Shown piece after piece: positions 17,683-27,142 of a DNA stretch of 64,000 nucleotides (position 1 is the stretch's first letter; the number at the start of each line of letters is the position of its first letter). A model generated the notes under the pieces. That model worked only from the letters and a program-made list of their open reading frames with translations. It was not told the origin of the DNA and searched no databases. Source of the DNA: Acidovorax sp. GW101-3H11 (lineage in GTDB: Bacteria; Pseudomonadota; Gammaproteobacteria; Burkholderiales; Burkholderiaceae_C); contig NZ_LUKZ01000012.1 in assembly GCF_001633105.1 (NCBI RefSeq), positions 151,278 through 215,277 of the forward strand, written 5' to 3'. The translations under genes and the position numbers were made by a program.

Positions 17683-18357
17683 TCAGCCATGCTGCAGCAG
17701 CCAGTCGTGCAGCTCACGCACCGAATGCGCCACCGCCAGCGGATTCAGCGCGTGGAAGACATCGGGCTCGTGGGCGCCGTAGCTCACGCCCACGCTCGCG
17801 CAGCCTGCATTGACTGCCATCTGCAGGTCGTGGGTGGTGTCGCCAATCATCAAGAGGCGTTCGGGCGCCACGTCAAATTCGACCATCAGCTCCTGCAGCA
17901 TCAGCGGGTGGGGCTTGCCAGCAGTCTGGTCGGCCGTGCGCGAGCCGTCGAACACGCCACGCAGGTCTACCGAATGCAGCGCCTCGTCCAGCCCCCGGCG
18001 GCTTTTGCCCGTGGCCACGGCCAGCAGGTGACCGCGCTCGCGCAGATCGTTCAGCAGGGGCAACACGCCGTCGAACAGGCTCAGGTCGTCCTGGTGCTGG
18101 ATGTAGTGAAAGCGGTAGCGGTTGCCCAGCTCGGTGTACTTCTCGGGGGGTACATCCGGCGCCGCATGGGCCAGCGCCTGCATGAGCCCCATGCCGATCA
18201 CGTAGGCCGCCTCCTTGTCGGTGGGCACGGTGCCACCCACGTCGCGCACCGCCGCCTGGATGCAGCGCACGATGATGGCGGTGGAGTCGAACAGGGTGCC
18301 ATCCCAGTCAAAGGCGATGAGGTCGAAGCGGCGCGGGCGGAAGTTTTTGGCGGACAT
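17683..18357 (-). CDS. gph: HAD-superfamily phosphatase (Gph type)
   Basis: A 224-residue HAD hydrolase. Motif I is FDWDGTLFDST with D17 as nucleophile and D19 as acid/base; motif II is VATGKSRRG; motif III/IV is QTAGKPHPLM and MIGDTTHDLQMA. A four-helix cap lies between motifs I and II. It is annotated as phosphoglycolate phosphatase by family; the true substrate may differ. It follows rluC by 27 bp, so the order rluC-gph-Rieske-sppA looks like one operon. Confidence 0.88.
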   Translation of the reverse strand: MSAKNFRPRRFDLIAFDWDGTLFDSTAIIVRCIQAAVRDVGGTVPTDKEAAYVIGMGLMQALAHAAPDVPPEKYTELGNRYRFHYIQHQDDLSLFDGVLPLLNDLRERGHLLAVATGKSRRGLDEALHSVDLRGVFDGSRTADQTAGKPHPLMLQELMVEFDVAPERLLMIGDTTHDLQMAVNAGCASVGVSYGAHEPDVFHALNPLAVAHSVRELHDWLLQHG

Positions 18358-18384
18358 GGAAGCAAAGTTTTTCGCGCAGGATCG

Positions 18385-19386
18385 TCAGGCGGTAGGCACA
18401 AAATCGGCCAGCTCGGGAGGCAGCTCGGCAATCAACTGCACACGCTCCCCCGAGGCGGGGTGGTTGAACTGTAACCGCCATGCATGCAGGAACATGCGCT
18501 TCATCCCCTGCTTCTGCAGGCGTTTGTTGAGGTCGAAGTCGCCGTATTTGTCGTCGCCCACGATGGCGTGCCCCTGGCTGGCCAGATGCACCCGGATCTG
18601 GTGGGTACGGCCGGTCTTGATGGTCACCTCCAGCAGCGACGTCGCGGGCAGGCCCTGGGCCGTGCGCGCAGGCACGGTGCTGCGCACCTTGACCAGGGTG
18701 ATGGAGCGCATGCCGTCCGGGTCGTCGGCCGTGGTTACGCGCACGCGGCGTTCTCCATCCGCCTGCAAATATTTGTGCAGCGGCAGGTCGATGACCTTCT
18801 TGTTGGCGGGCCAAGTGCCGGTGACCAGCGCCAAGTAGGTCTTGCCCGTCTCGCGCTCGCGGAACTGGTCCTGCAGGTGAGTGAGCGCTGACCGCTTCTT
18901 GGCCACCAGCAGGATGCCGGAGGTTTCGCGGTCCAGCCGGTGCACCAGCTCCAGGAACTTCGCCTGCGGCCGCGCCTGGCGCAATTGCTCGATCACCCCA
19001 AAACTCACGCCGCTGCCGCCGTGCACCGCCACACCGGCGGGTTTGTCGAGGGCGATCAGGTGCTCGTCTTCGAGCAGGATGGGAAATTCGCGCGCGGGCG
19101 CCGGGCGCTCGGCCTTTTCGGCCACCTTGTCGGAGATGCGCACGGGCGGCAGGCGCACCTGGTCGCCCGCTTCCACCCGGGTGTCGGCGCTCGCGCGGCC
19201 TTTGTTGATGCGCACCTCACCGCTGCGGATGATGCGGTAGACATGCGTTTTGGGTACGCCCTTCAGGTGGCGTATCAAAAAGTTATCGAGCCGCTGGCCG
19301 GCGGAGTCTTCATCGACCTCCACCATGCGGGCTGCGGGAAGGCCCGCAGGAGCGGCGGGCGGTTTGGCCCCTATAATGTGTTTCAC
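18385..19386 (-). CDS. rluC: 23S rRNA pseudouridine synthase RluC
   Basis: Converts uridines 955, 2504 and 2580 of 23S rRNA to pseudouridine. It is 333 residues if it starts at GTG 19386 ([10 protein letters not shown]); ATG 19326 (MVEVDEDS) is an alternative, and the open frame to 19524 is not supported. An N-terminal S4 domain ([34 protein letters not shown]-like) precedes the catalytic domain with HRLDRETSG (catalytic Asp) and [13 protein letters not shown]. It is divergent from rne, the same arrangement as in E. coli. Confidence 0.92.
   Translation of the reverse strand: [333 protein letters not shown]
19372..19377 (+). promoter_or_regulatory. Candidate -10 element of the rne promoter
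   Basis: A perfect TATAAT on the plus strand in the context CCCTATAATGTG, right at the 5' end of rluC and about 600 bp upstream of the rne ATG. No good -35 is seen. If used, it would give rne a long leader. Confidence 0.3.
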
Positions 19387-19985
19387 CTGCGCGTTGTCAT
19401 GTAAGTGGTTGATTTGTCTGGAGTTTAGTCCACACAGCCCATTGCCCCGTGCAGGCAGGTCGATGCCAGCGGGTGTCGTGCGCGCAGATTGCAGGCCAGA
19501 TGCCTGTGGTGGCCCGCATGCCACGCGGCGGGCTGACAGATTGAAACACTGATACGGAATCCCCCAAGCTGGCAGATGTTCCCTACCCGGGCGCAGCCTG
19601 CCAGCGGATCAAAGCGAGCATGTGGTTGTTGATGGCATGGATGATGACCCTGTGGCGGAGGCTGCGGCCTTTGGCTGCATGCTCAAAATCGCCTTCAGCG
19701 CCCAGCCAGCAAGCGCATTCAGCTACTTTTTTGCTAGCAAAACTGCGCTCCTACCACTCGCCCCCATCCACGCGCCCCTGCCTCACGATGCTGCGCTAGA
19801 GCGCGGCAGATCATTGGCATTCCCGGCAATTCCCTTCGTTTCGATGCGTCAGTCCAGGCATTCACAGCTCCTGTAGAGCTTGTTGTATTGGTTTGGAAAC
19901 TGTGGGCGGCAGCCCGCGCAGCCCGTCCCTGTGGATCAGGTCGGCTGCACCGCTGCTGTCCGCGAAACACTGAAGGAATCGCATC
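19387..19985 (+). other. 599-bp leader region of rne
   Basis: No gene is supported here. E. coli rne has a long 5' untranslated region through which RNase E controls its own mRNA, and this gap may play the same role. It contains a dispersed repeat copy (19683-19741) with potential to form a hairpin in the leader RNA. An 84-codon open frame at 19622-19876 has no family features. Confidence 0.5.
19683..19741 (+). repeat. Dispersed palindromic repeat, copy 4, in the rne leader
   Basis: Contains AGCTACTTTTTTGCTAGC, an inverted pair of AGCTA/TAGC elements, and the arm TCGCCTTCAGCGCCC. On the minus strand it reads TTGCTAGCAAAAAAGTAGCT, the same core as other copies. Confidence 0.7.
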
Positions 19986-22900
19986 ATGAAGCGGATGCTC
20001 ATCAACGCCACGCAAGCCGAAGAACGGCGCCTGGCCATCGTCGATGGACAAAAACTCCTCGACTACGAAATCGAAATCGAAGGGCGCGAACAGCGCAAGG
20101 GCAACATCTACAAGGCCGTCGTCACGCGCGTCGAGCCTTCGCTGGAAGCCTGTTTTGTGGACTACGGCGAAGACCGCCACGGCTTCCTGCCGTTCAAGGA
20201 AATCTCGCGCCAGTACTTCGCCCCCGGCGTCTCGCCCAGCCAGGCGCGCATCAATGAAGTGATCAAGGAAGGCCAGGAGCTGCTGGTCCAGGTCGAAAAG
20301 GAAGAGCGCGGCAACAAGGGCGCGGCCCTGACCACCTTCGTCTCGCTGGCCGGCCGCTACGTGGTGCTGATGCCCAACAACCCCCGGGGTGGTGGCGTTT
20401 CGCGCCGCATCGAGGGCGAGGACCGCGCCGAGCTCAAGGAGGCGATGGACCAGCTGGAATACCCCAACGGCATGTCCATCATCGCGCGCACGGCCGGCAT
20501 CGGCCGCACCGCGCCCGAGCTGCAGTGGGACCTGAACTACCTGCTCAAGCTGTGGACCGCGATTGACGGCGCTGGCAAGGGCGGCAAGGGCGCCTTCCTC
20601 ATCTACCAGGAATCGAGCCTGGTGATCCGCGCGATCCGTGACTACTTCAACAACGATATCGGTGACATCCTCATCGATACCGACGACATCTACGAACAGG
20701 CGCAGCAGTTCATGGCGCACGTCATGCCCGAGCATGCCGCCCGCGTGAAGCGCTACCGCGACGACGCCGCCCTGTTCAGCCGCTTCCAGATCGAGCACCA
20801 GATCGAATCGGCCTACGCCCGCACCGTGCAACTGCCCTCGGGCGGCGCCATCGTGATCGACCACACCGAAGCGCTGGTGTCCGTGGACGTGAACTCGGCC
20901 CGCGCCATCAAGGGCGGCGACATCGAGGAAACCGCCACCCGCACCAACCTGGAAGCCGCTGACGAAGTGGCCCGCCAGATGCGCCTGCGCGACCTGGGTG
21001 GCCTGATCGTGATCGACTTCATCGACATGGAAGAGTCGAAGAACCGCCGCGAAGTGGAAAACCGCCTGCGCGACGCGCTGCGCCAGGACCGCGCCCGCGT
21101 GCAGTTCGGCACCATCAGCAAGTTCGGCCTCATGGAAATGAGCCGCCAGCGCCTGAAGCCCGCATTGAGCGAAGGCTCGTCCATCCCCTGCCCCCGATGC
21201 GGCGGCTCGGGCCACATCCGCGACACGGAATCGTCGGCCCTGCAGATCCTGCGGATCATTCAAGAAGAATCGATGAAGGACAACACGGCTGCCGTGCACT
21301 GCCAGGTGCCGGTGGAAGTGGCATCGTTCCTGCTGAACGAAAAGCGCACCGAGATCGCCAAGATCGAACTCAAGCAGCGCGTGGCCGTGTTGATGGTGCC
21401 CAACAAGACGCTGGAAACCCCCAACTACCGACTGGAACGCCTCAAGCACGACGACCCGCGCCTGGACCACATCGAAGCCAGCTACAAGCTTGCCGAAGAA
21501 GTGGAAGACCCCACGGCCGTGACGCGCCGCTCGCAAGAGCCCACCAACAAGCAGACGCCGGTGATCAAGGGCGTGCTGCCTGACGCACCCGCTCCACAGG
21601 TCGAGCCCCGCCCCGAAGTCGCGGCCCGCCCAGCGCGCAGCGGCCAGGCCCCACGCGGTGCGGCCACGCCAGCGCCCGCACCGGCTCCGGTGGCAGCGCC
21701 TGCCCCGGCCGCCCCGCAAGAGCAAGGCTTCTTTGCCTGGCTCAAGAGCCTGTTCGGTTTTGGCGGCACGCCCGCAGCGACCCCTGCCCCGGTGGCAGCC
21801 CCTGCCGCCGCACCGACCGGCGAGCCCGCAGGCCGTGGCGAACCCCGCCGCGACGGCCGCAACGGTGAAGGCCGTGGCCGCCGCAGCGGTGGCCGCGATG
21901 GCAACCGTGAAGGCCAGCGCGAAGGAGGCCGTGACGGCAACCGCGAAGCAGGCAGCGGCGAAGGCCGTGGCCGCCGTGGCGAGCGTTCGGCCGAAGGCCG
22001 CGCCCCCCGCGACGCCGAGAGCCGCCCACCCCGCGACACCGACCGCCGCCCCGAAGGCGAAGGCCGTGAAGGTGGTGGCCGCAACGGACGCGACGGGCGT
22101 GACGGTGGCCGTGGCCGCCGCGATGCCGAACCGCGCCAAAACAATGCTGGCCTGAACGCCGACAACACCGCCGCCAGCGCACAGGTGGAAGGCCCGGGCA
22201 ACCAGGGCGCAGAGGGCGCAGCGGCCCAGCAGCCACGCGGTGAACGCGGCCCCCGCCGCGAACGGGGTGATCGCGGTGACCGCGCCCCCCGTGGCGAACG
22301 CGCACCCCGCGCCGTGGAAGCCCAGGAAGCCGCAGCAGCCCAGGCCCCCGCCGTGCCCGGCGACTTCGCCGACACAGCGCCCATGGCCTCGCTGCCCGAC
22401 CTGGACCTGAGTGGCAATGACGCCCCCGGCAACGGCCAGGGCGCAGCCAGCGAAGAACAGCGCCGCGAGCGCCGTTCGCGCGACCGCTATGGCCGTGACC
22501 GCCGCGAACGCGGTGAACGTGGCCCCCGCGACGGCAATGGCACCGAAGCAGCCGCCGCACCGGCCATGCTGGACTTCGACCCCACCCAGGCCGAGCCCGC
22601 AGCAGCCCCAGCGGCTGCCGCACCCCAGGACGAGCCACCACGCCGCAGCTACTTCAGCGCCCCGGCCACTGCGGCCGCCGCTCCTGAGGTTGCAGCCACT
22701 GCGGCTGCACCGGCACCCGCCCAGGCCGTCGCACCGGCCATGGCCCCTGTCGCAGCACCCGTGGCAGCACCGGCAGCACCAGCGGCTGCGCCCGTGGTCG
22801 CCGCTGCCCCTGTGGCAGCCGCCCCGGCCACGCCCGCAGCTGTGGCACCTGCAGCCGCCCCAGCTGCTGCTGCAGCCCAGGGCGGCCTGCCCCGCGTGCA

Positions 22901-23147
22901 GACGTTCACGCTGCCGGTCGATGCGCTGCAGCAAGTGGCTGCTTCGTCGGGCCTGCAATGGGTGAACTCCGATGCGGACAAGATCGCAGCCGTGCAGGCC
23001 GCGATTGCCGCCGAACCCAAGCCCATCCACGTGCCGCGCGAACGCCCCCCCGTGGTGGTGCTGGACGAAGGCCCGCTGGTGCTGGTGGAAACCCGCCGCG
23101 ACCTGTCGGCCATGCCGCTGCCTTTTGAGCAGCCACCAGCGGCTTGA
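19986..23147 (+). CDS. rne: Ribonuclease E
   Basis: Essential endoribonuclease and scaffold of the RNA degradosome. It is 1053 residues. The catalytic half (1-530) has an S1 domain (about 35-120), the DNase I-like core with metal-binding D301 ([14 protein letters not shown]) and D344 (IVIDFIDM), and the Zn-link CPRC (C402, C405). [13 protein letters not shown] at about 580-592 is an amphipathic segment matching the E. coli membrane anchor (GALKALF). An Arg/Gly/Asp-rich RNA-binding region follows (about 610-790), then a long Ala/Pro-rich linker. The last 80 residues ([24 protein letters not shown]...) look folded and conserved. The low-complexity part also creates a long open frame on the other strand. 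Confidence 0.97.
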   Translation: MKRMLINATQAEERRLAIVDGQKLLDYEIEIEGREQRKGNIYKAVVTRVEPSLEACFVDYGEDRHGFLPFKEISRQYFAPGVSPSQARINEVIKEGQELLVQVEKEERGNKGAALTTFVSLAGRYVVLMPNNPRGGGVSRRIEGEDRAELKEAMDQLEYPNGMSIIARTAGIGRTAPELQWDLNYLLKLWTAIDGAGKGGKGAFLIYQESSLVIRAIRDYFNNDIGDILIDTDDIYEQAQQFMAHVMPEHAARVKRYRDDAALFSRFQIEHQIESAYARTVQLPSGGAIVIDHTEALVSVDVNSARAIKGGDIEETATRTNLEAADEVARQMRLRDLGGLIVIDFIDMEESKNRREVENRLRDALRQDRARVQFGTISKFGLMEMSRQRLKPALSEGSSIPCPRCGGSGHIRDTESSALQILRIIQEESMKDNTAAVHCQVPVEVASFLLNEKRTEIAKIELKQRVAVLMVPNKTLETPNYRLERLKHDDPRLDHIEASYKLAEEVEDPTAVTRRSQEPTNKQTPVIKGVLPDAPAPQVEPRPEVAARPARSGQAPRGAATPAPAPAPVAAPAPAAPQEQGFFAWLKSLFGFGGTPAATPAPVAAPAAAPTGEPAGRGEPRRDGRNGEGRGRRSGGRDGNREGQREGGRDGNREAGSGEGRGRRGERSAEGRAPRDAESRPPRDTDRRPEGEGREGGGRNGRDGRDGGRGRRDAEPRQNNAGLNADNTAASAQVEGPGNQGAEGAAAQQPRGERGPRRERGDRGDRAPRGERAPRAVEAQEAAAAQAPAVPGDFADTAPMASLPDLDLSGNDAPGNGQGAASEEQRRERRSRDRYGRDRRERGERGPRDGNGTEAAAAPAMLDFDPTQAEPAAAPAAAAPQDEPPRRSYFSAPATAAAAPEVAATAAAPAPAQAVAPAMAPVAAPVAAPAAPAAAPVVAAAPVAAAPATPAAVAPAAAPAAAAAQGGLPRVQTFTLPVDALQQVAASSGLQWVNSDADKIAAVQAAIAAEPKPIHVPRERPPVVVLDEGPLVLVETRRDLSAMPLPFEQPPAA

Positions 23148-23191
23148 AGCCCACACATGGCCGCCGCCCCCGGGCAGTGGCCGTGAACCCA

Positions 23192-23220
23192 GAAGGCGGC
23201 TCCGGCCGCCTTCTTTTTTT
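23192..23220 (+). terminator. Rho-independent terminator of rne
   Basis: The perfect 9-bp stem GAAGGCGGC/GCCGCCTTC has a TCCG loop and a tail of seven T residues, 45 bp after the rne stop. Confidence 0.93.
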
Positions 23221-23384
23221 GGGGCCCCGCGAGCAAGGCCCGGCGCCTTGTTCAGCGTTGTCAGCCAGCGCCCGCCAATACCCATGGGCGACCGGCGCCC
23301 GGGATGGAGCAGGTACCATTTCCTGCACAGCCCGCGCCGCCGCTGGCAAACCGCCCCTTACAGATCCGAGAGCTTTCCGCCCCC

Positions 23385-24170
23385 ATGCTGTTCCTGCTGT
23401 CCCCCGCCAAATCGCTCGACTACGACACGCCCCTGCCCGAGGGCCTGCCACACACCACGCCGCAATTTGTGCCGCAGTCCACGGCCCTCATCGAGGTGCT
23501 GCGCACGCAGTCTCCGCAGCAGATCGCCTCGCTGATGGAGCTGAGCGACGCGCTCGCTGCCCTCAACGTGGCGCGCTACCAGGCCTGGCGGCCCCGCTTC
23601 ACGGCCAGCAACTCGCGCCAGGCGGTGCTGGCTTTCAATGGCGATGTCTACGACGGGCTGCAAGCCCGCAGCCTGGGCCCTGACGACCTGGGGTGGGCAC
23701 AGAGCCATGTGGCCATCCTGAGCGGCCTGTACGGCGTGCTGCGGCCGCTGGACCGCATGCAGCCCTACCGCCTGGAGATGGGCACGCGCCTGGCCACCAG
23801 CGCGGGCAGCAACCTCTACCAGTTCTGGGGCAGCCAGATCGCCGAGCACCTCAACACCCGGCTGCGGGCCGACACCACGCCCGTGGTGGTCAACCTGGCC
23901 TCGCAGGAATACTTCAAGGCCGTGGACCGCAAGGCGCTCAAGGCCCGCGTCATCGAATGTGTGTTTGAGGACTGGAAGGGCGGCAACTACAAGATCATCA
24001 GCTTCTTTGCCAAGCGCGCGCGCGGCCTCATGGCACGCTATGCCATCACCCACCGCATTGCCACGCCGCACAAGCTCGAAGGTTTTGATCTGGACGGCTA
24101 TGCCTTTGCCCCGGCATCATCTGAGCCGGAGCGCCTGGTGTTCCGGCGCAAGGCGGCACCTGCCGCATGA
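23385..24170 (+). CDS. yaaA: Peroxide-stress protein YaaA (DUF328)
   Basis: A 261-residue protein from ATG 23385 (MLFLLSPAKSLDYD), the universal start of the family; the frame opens at 23304 but the extra residues are not conserved-looking. The signatures are LSPAKSLDY, LAFNGDVYDGL, ILSGLYGVLRPLD, PYRLEMGTRL and VNLASQEYFK. E. coli YaaA lowers intracellular free iron during hydrogen peroxide stress and binds DNA. The gene stands between the rne terminator and a prolyl hydroxylase gene. Confidence 0.95.
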   Translation: MLFLLSPAKSLDYDTPLPEGLPHTTPQFVPQSTALIEVLRTQSPQQIASLMELSDALAALNVARYQAWRPRFTASNSRQAVLAFNGDVYDGLQARSLGPDDLGWAQSHVAILSGLYGVLRPLDRMQPYRLEMGTRLATSAGSNLYQFWGSQIAEHLNTRLRADTTPVVVNLASQEYFKAVDRKALKARVIECVFEDWKGGNYKIISFFAKRARGLMARYAITHRIATPHKLEGFDLDGYAFAPASSEPERLVFRRKAAPAA

Positions 24171-24212
24171 ATTGAACTGTTCTGCCCCACCGCACCCCGT
24201 TGAAGGACCGCC

Positions 24213-25121
24213 ATGGCATCACGCTCTGACACGCATTCCGACAGCACCACCACGGCCCAGCGCAGCCACACGGCGCGCCAGGCCATCACGCCCGAGCTGC
24301 GCCGCTGGATCATCGAGCAGGCCCAGGCCGGCCACGCCGCGCCCGTGGTGCTGCAGTCCATGCGCGATGCGGGCTGGGATGAAGACGTGGCCGCCGACGC
24401 GCTGGAGATCACGCTGCAGGACCACCTGAACGAGCTGGCCGTGCAGCAGGGCCTGCCCTCGGCCGTACCCGTGCCCGAGCCGCAGCTCGGTGCGTCGCCC
24501 GCGCAGGTGGACTGCGGCGACCGCATGGTCAACGTGCTGCTGGCCATGGCCCAGCCGCGCATCGTGGTGTTTGGCAACCTGCTGTCGCCCGAGGAATGCG
24601 ATGCCCTGATTGCCGACGCCGAGCCCCGCCTGGCGCGCTCGCTCACCGTGGCCACCAAGACGGGCGGCGAAGAGATCAACGCCGACCGCACCAGCGACGG
24701 CATGTTCTTCCAGCGCGGAGAAACCCCGCTGATCCAGCGCATCGAGGCGCGCATTGCACGCCTCTTGCACTGGCCCATCGAGAACGGCGAAGGCCTGCAG
24801 GTGCTGCACTACCGCCCCGGCGCCGAGTACAAGCCGCACTACGACTACTTCGACCCGGCCGAGCCCGGCACGGCCACCATCGTCAAGCGCGGCGGGCAGC
24901 GCGTGGGCACGCTGGTGATGTACCTCAACACCCCCGAAAAAGGCGGCGGCACCACCTTCCCCGACGTGCACCTTGAGGTGGGCCCACAGCGCGGCAATGC
25001 GGTGTTCTTCAGCTACGAACGCCCCCACACCTCCACGCGCACCCTGCACGGCGGCGCCCCCGTGATCGCAGGCGAGAAGTGGATCGCCACCAAGTGGCTG
25101 CGCGAGCGGGAATTCAAATAA
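24213..25121 (+). CDS. 2-oxoglutarate/Fe(II) prolyl 4-hydroxylase
   Basis: A 302-residue dioxygenase. The Fe(II) ligands are H209 and D211 ([10 protein letters not shown]) and H279 (TLHGGAPV); K289 (GEKWIATKW) would bind the 2-oxoglutarate C5 carboxylate. The N-terminal part (about 20-85, [14 protein letters not shown] and [20 protein letters not shown]) looks like a small UBA-like helical module, an addition to the core P4H fold. There is no signal peptide, so it acts in the cytoplasm. Bacterial homologues hydroxylate prolines in proteins such as EF-Tu; the substrate here is unknown. Confidence 0.88.
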   Translation: MASRSDTHSDSTTTAQRSHTARQAITPELRRWIIEQAQAGHAAPVVLQSMRDAGWDEDVAADALEITLQDHLNELAVQQGLPSAVPVPEPQLGASPAQVDCGDRMVNVLLAMAQPRIVVFGNLLSPEECDALIADAEPRLARSLTVATKTGGEEINADRTSDGMFFQRGETPLIQRIEARIARLLHWPIENGEGLQVLHYRPGAEYKPHYDYFDPAEPGTATIVKRGGQRVGTLVMYLNTPEKGGGTTFPDVHLEVGPQRGNAVFFSYERPHTSTRTLHGGAPVIAGEKWIATKWLREREFK

Positions 25122-25178
25122 AAACAGGCCTTACCGCCCGTCCATATTGCCTCAATAGCTATCAAATAGATAGCAAAC
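25121..25178 (+). repeat. Dispersed palindromic repeat, copy 5, between P4H and queF
   Basis: Contains ACCGCCCGTCCATATTGCC then AATAGCTATC, AAATAGATAGC. The ATAGCTATC and GATAGC elements give a strong hairpin. It fills nearly all of the 77-bp gap between the two genes. Confidence 0.75.
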
Positions 25179-25198
25179 ATCCTTATCAACACACCAGC

Positions 25199-26044
25199 AT
25201 GAACACGCCAGAACAATCCCAGCTTGGCAAGGCCTCGGCCTATGTGGACCAGTACGACGCCGCGCTGCTGTTCCCCATCCCCCGCGCAGGCAAGCGGGCC
25301 GAGATCGGCATCACCGGCGCTGCGCCCTTCTTTGGCGCCGACCTGTGGACAGCGTTCGAGCTGTCGTGGCTGAATACGCGCGGCAAGCCGCAGGTGGCGC
25401 TGGCGCACATCACCGTGCCCTGCGAGACGCCCAACATCGTCGAGAGCAAGTCGTTCAAGCTCTACCTCAACAGCTTCAACAACACACGGTTTGCCGACAT
25501 GGCCGAGGTGCAGGCCCGCATCCGCACCGACATCAGCGAAGCCGTGTGGCGCGGCGCCGAGCACCCGGCCACGGTGGGCGTGAAACTCATCGCGCCCGAG
25601 CTGTTTGACCAGGAGCCCGTGCACGAACTGGACGGCCTGAGCCTGGACCGGCTGGATGTGGAATGCACGCGCTACCAGCCCGCCCCCGAGCTGCTGACAG
25701 CCGAATTCAACGCGGGCCCGGTGACCGAGACCCTGACCAGCAACCTGCTGAAAAGCAACTGCCTGGTGACCGGCCAGCCCGACTGGGGCAGCGTGCAGAT
25801 CAGCTACAGCGGCCCGCAGATCAACCAGGAAGGCCTGCTGCAGTACCTGGTGAGCTTTCGCAACCACAACGAATTCCACGAGCAGTGCGTGGAGCGCATC
25901 TTCATGGACCTGTGGGCGCGCTGCAAACCCATCAAGCTCACGGTGTATGCGCGCTACACGCGCCGGGGCGGCCTGGACATCAACCCCCTGCGCACCAGCC
26001 ACCCGCAGGGCCTGCCGCGCAACGTGCGCACGGCCCGGCAGTAA
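25199..26044 (+). CDS. queF: NADPH-dependent 7-cyano-7-deazaguanine reductase QueF
   Basis: Reduces the nitrile preQ0 to preQ1 in queuosine biosynthesis. It is 281 residues from ATG 25199, the long two-domain (YqfX/E. coli-like) form. The nucleophile is C188 ([15 protein letters not shown]) with general acid D195. [13 protein letters not shown] at 82-94 contains the substrate glutamate and QueF signature. A longer open frame to 25079 overlaps P4H and is ignored. No other queuosine gene is near. Confidence 0.97.
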   Translation: MNTPEQSQLGKASAYVDQYDAALLFPIPRAGKRAEIGITGAAPFFGADLWTAFELSWLNTRGKPQVALAHITVPCETPNIVESKSFKLYLNSFNNTRFADMAEVQARIRTDISEAVWRGAEHPATVGVKLIAPELFDQEPVHELDGLSLDRLDVECTRYQPAPELLTAEFNAGPVTETLTSNLLKSNCLVTGQPDWGSVQISYSGPQINQEGLLQYLVSFRNHNEFHEQCVERIFMDLWARCKPIKLTVYARYTRRGGLDINPLRTSHPQGLPRNVRTARQ

Positions 26045-26052
26045 GCCCGCCA

Positions 26053-26319
26053 TCAGCCCCGCACATCAAGCCAGTCACACCGTAGGGTATGGCGCAAATG
26101 TGCGCGGGTGCGCCAGGTCACGTACAGACTGGGCACAAAGATACCGATCAGGCTCACCGGGGCGGTGAGCGGCTCGCCAAAAGCGCAGAGGGGGAACCAG
26201 CCCACCCAGCCCAGTACCCACAGCGTCAGCACCAGGTCCCACAGGTGGTACTCCAGCGGGTGGTCCGCCTTGTGCGCAACATGCCATTGCTTGATGCGTT
26301 GCAGCTCGCTCAACGTCAT
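26053..26319 (-). CDS. Small two-helix membrane protein
   Basis: An 88-residue protein from ATG 26319, preceded by GGGAGA. Two hydrophobic segments (about 27-47 and 50-68) are separated by a short loop, with charged ends (N-terminal ELQRIKQWHVAHKADH and C-terminal RTRAHLRHTLR). I do not recognise the family. A good sigma-70 promoter lies 28 bases upstream, which supports expression. It converges on queF. Confidence 0.7.
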   Translation of the reverse strand: MTLSELQRIKQWHVAHKADHPLEYHLWDLVLTLWVLGWVGWFPLCAFGEPLTAPVSLIGIFVPSLYVTWRTRAHLRHTLRCDWLDVRG

Positions 26320-26346
26320 GGGAATCTCCCGGAAAACGGGTGATTC

Positions 26347-26375
26347 AATGTAAGTTGCGAGTAAGAATTCGTCAA
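26347..26375 (-). promoter_or_regulatory. Sigma-70 promoter for the 88-residue membrane protein gene
   Basis: The minus strand has TTGACG (26370-26375), a 17-bp spacer and TACATT (26347-26352), 28 bases upstream of the ATG at 26319. Confidence 0.6.
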
Positions 26376-26488
26376 GAAATACCGGGATGGGGACGGTCCC
26401 CCTGAGGGTGACAAGGCCCACCGACTTGCCCGGCCCCTCCAGCAGCCCGCCAGTGCCCCCTGCCCCCCGGGGCACCAGCGCCCCCGGT

Positions 26489-26977
26489 TTACTGCGCGGG
26501 CTTGTAAGCCGCGATGGCCTTGGCCAGATCGGTGGTTTCCTCGCACTGCGCACAAATGGCCTGCAGTTTGGCAAGCTGGGCTTCGGCCTGCGCCTTCTGG
26601 CCCACCTTGAGGTAGCCCATGCCCGAGTATTCGAGGGCTCCTTTGTGGCGGGGGTCCAGCGCCAGGGCCTTGTTGTAGGCGGCAAACGCCTCGTCGTACT
26701 TGCCCAGCCAGCGGTTGGAGTAGCCCAGCAGGTTGTAGGCATCGGCATTCTGCGGGTTCTGGGCCACCACCTTGCTAAAGCTGCTGGCCGCCAGCGCCCA
26801 GTTCTTGGCTTCGATGGCTTTCTTTCCCACGGCAAAGTCGTCAATGCGGGTGTTTTCGACCGGCGTGGTGGGTGTATCGGCAGCATGGGCCGTGTGCAGC
26901 GCCCACAGGGGCGCCGCCGCCAATGCCAGGCTCAGCAGGGGCGTGGACATCCAACGGCGAATAGAAAAGGAAGGCAT
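26489..26977 (-). CDS. Exported TPR protein
   Basis: A 162-residue protein from ATG 26977, with AGGAG upstream. A signal peptide (1-31, ending AHA) precedes tetratricopeptide repeats: DDFAVGKKAIEAKNWALAASSFSKVV, ADAYNLLGYSNRWLGKYDEAFAAYNKALALDP and ALEYSGMGYLKVGQKAQAEAQLAKL. The C-terminal CAQCEE pair could form a disulfide. It lies directly downstream of an anti-sigma gene and has a candidate ECF promoter in its own 165-bp leader, so it may be a target of that sigma factor. A periplasmic scaffold role is an inference. Confidence 0.8.
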   Translation of the reverse strand: MPSFSIRRWMSTPLLSLALAAAPLWALHTAHAADTPTTPVENTRIDDFAVGKKAIEAKNWALAASSFSKVVAQNPQNADAYNLLGYSNRWLGKYDEAFAAYNKALALDPRHKGALEYSGMGYLKVGQKAQAEAQLAKLQAICAQCEETTDLAKAIAAYKPAQ

Positions 26978-27074
26978 GGGAAGACTCCTGAAAACGCAGA
27001 CCAGAAAAAAGGGGGTGAGAGGCCGCGATGGCCCCATGCCGCGCAACGGCACCTTGGACAAACGCCACGGAGCG

Positions 27075-27101
27075 CCAAACGGATGCAGTACGCGGAAAAT
27101 T
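27075..27101 (-). promoter_or_regulatory. Candidate ECF promoter upstream of the TPR gene
   Basis: The minus strand has AATTTT (27096-27101), 11 bases, then ATCCGTTTGG (27075-27084). The same pair of elements, with a 12-base gap, lies upstream of the DUF3034 gene (52742-52769); both sites are just downstream of one of the two paralogous sigma/anti-sigma pairs. Confidence 0.35.
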
Positions 27102-27142
27102 TTTTCTTGGCGACGCCGGGGGCTGCCTCGCCCGGCCCCCAC

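Noticed and set aside
19734-23285. A 1183-codon open frame antisense to rne
   Set aside because: It is a composition shadow of the Arg/Gly and Ala/Pro-rich rne coding sequence; the translation is low-complexity and matches no family.
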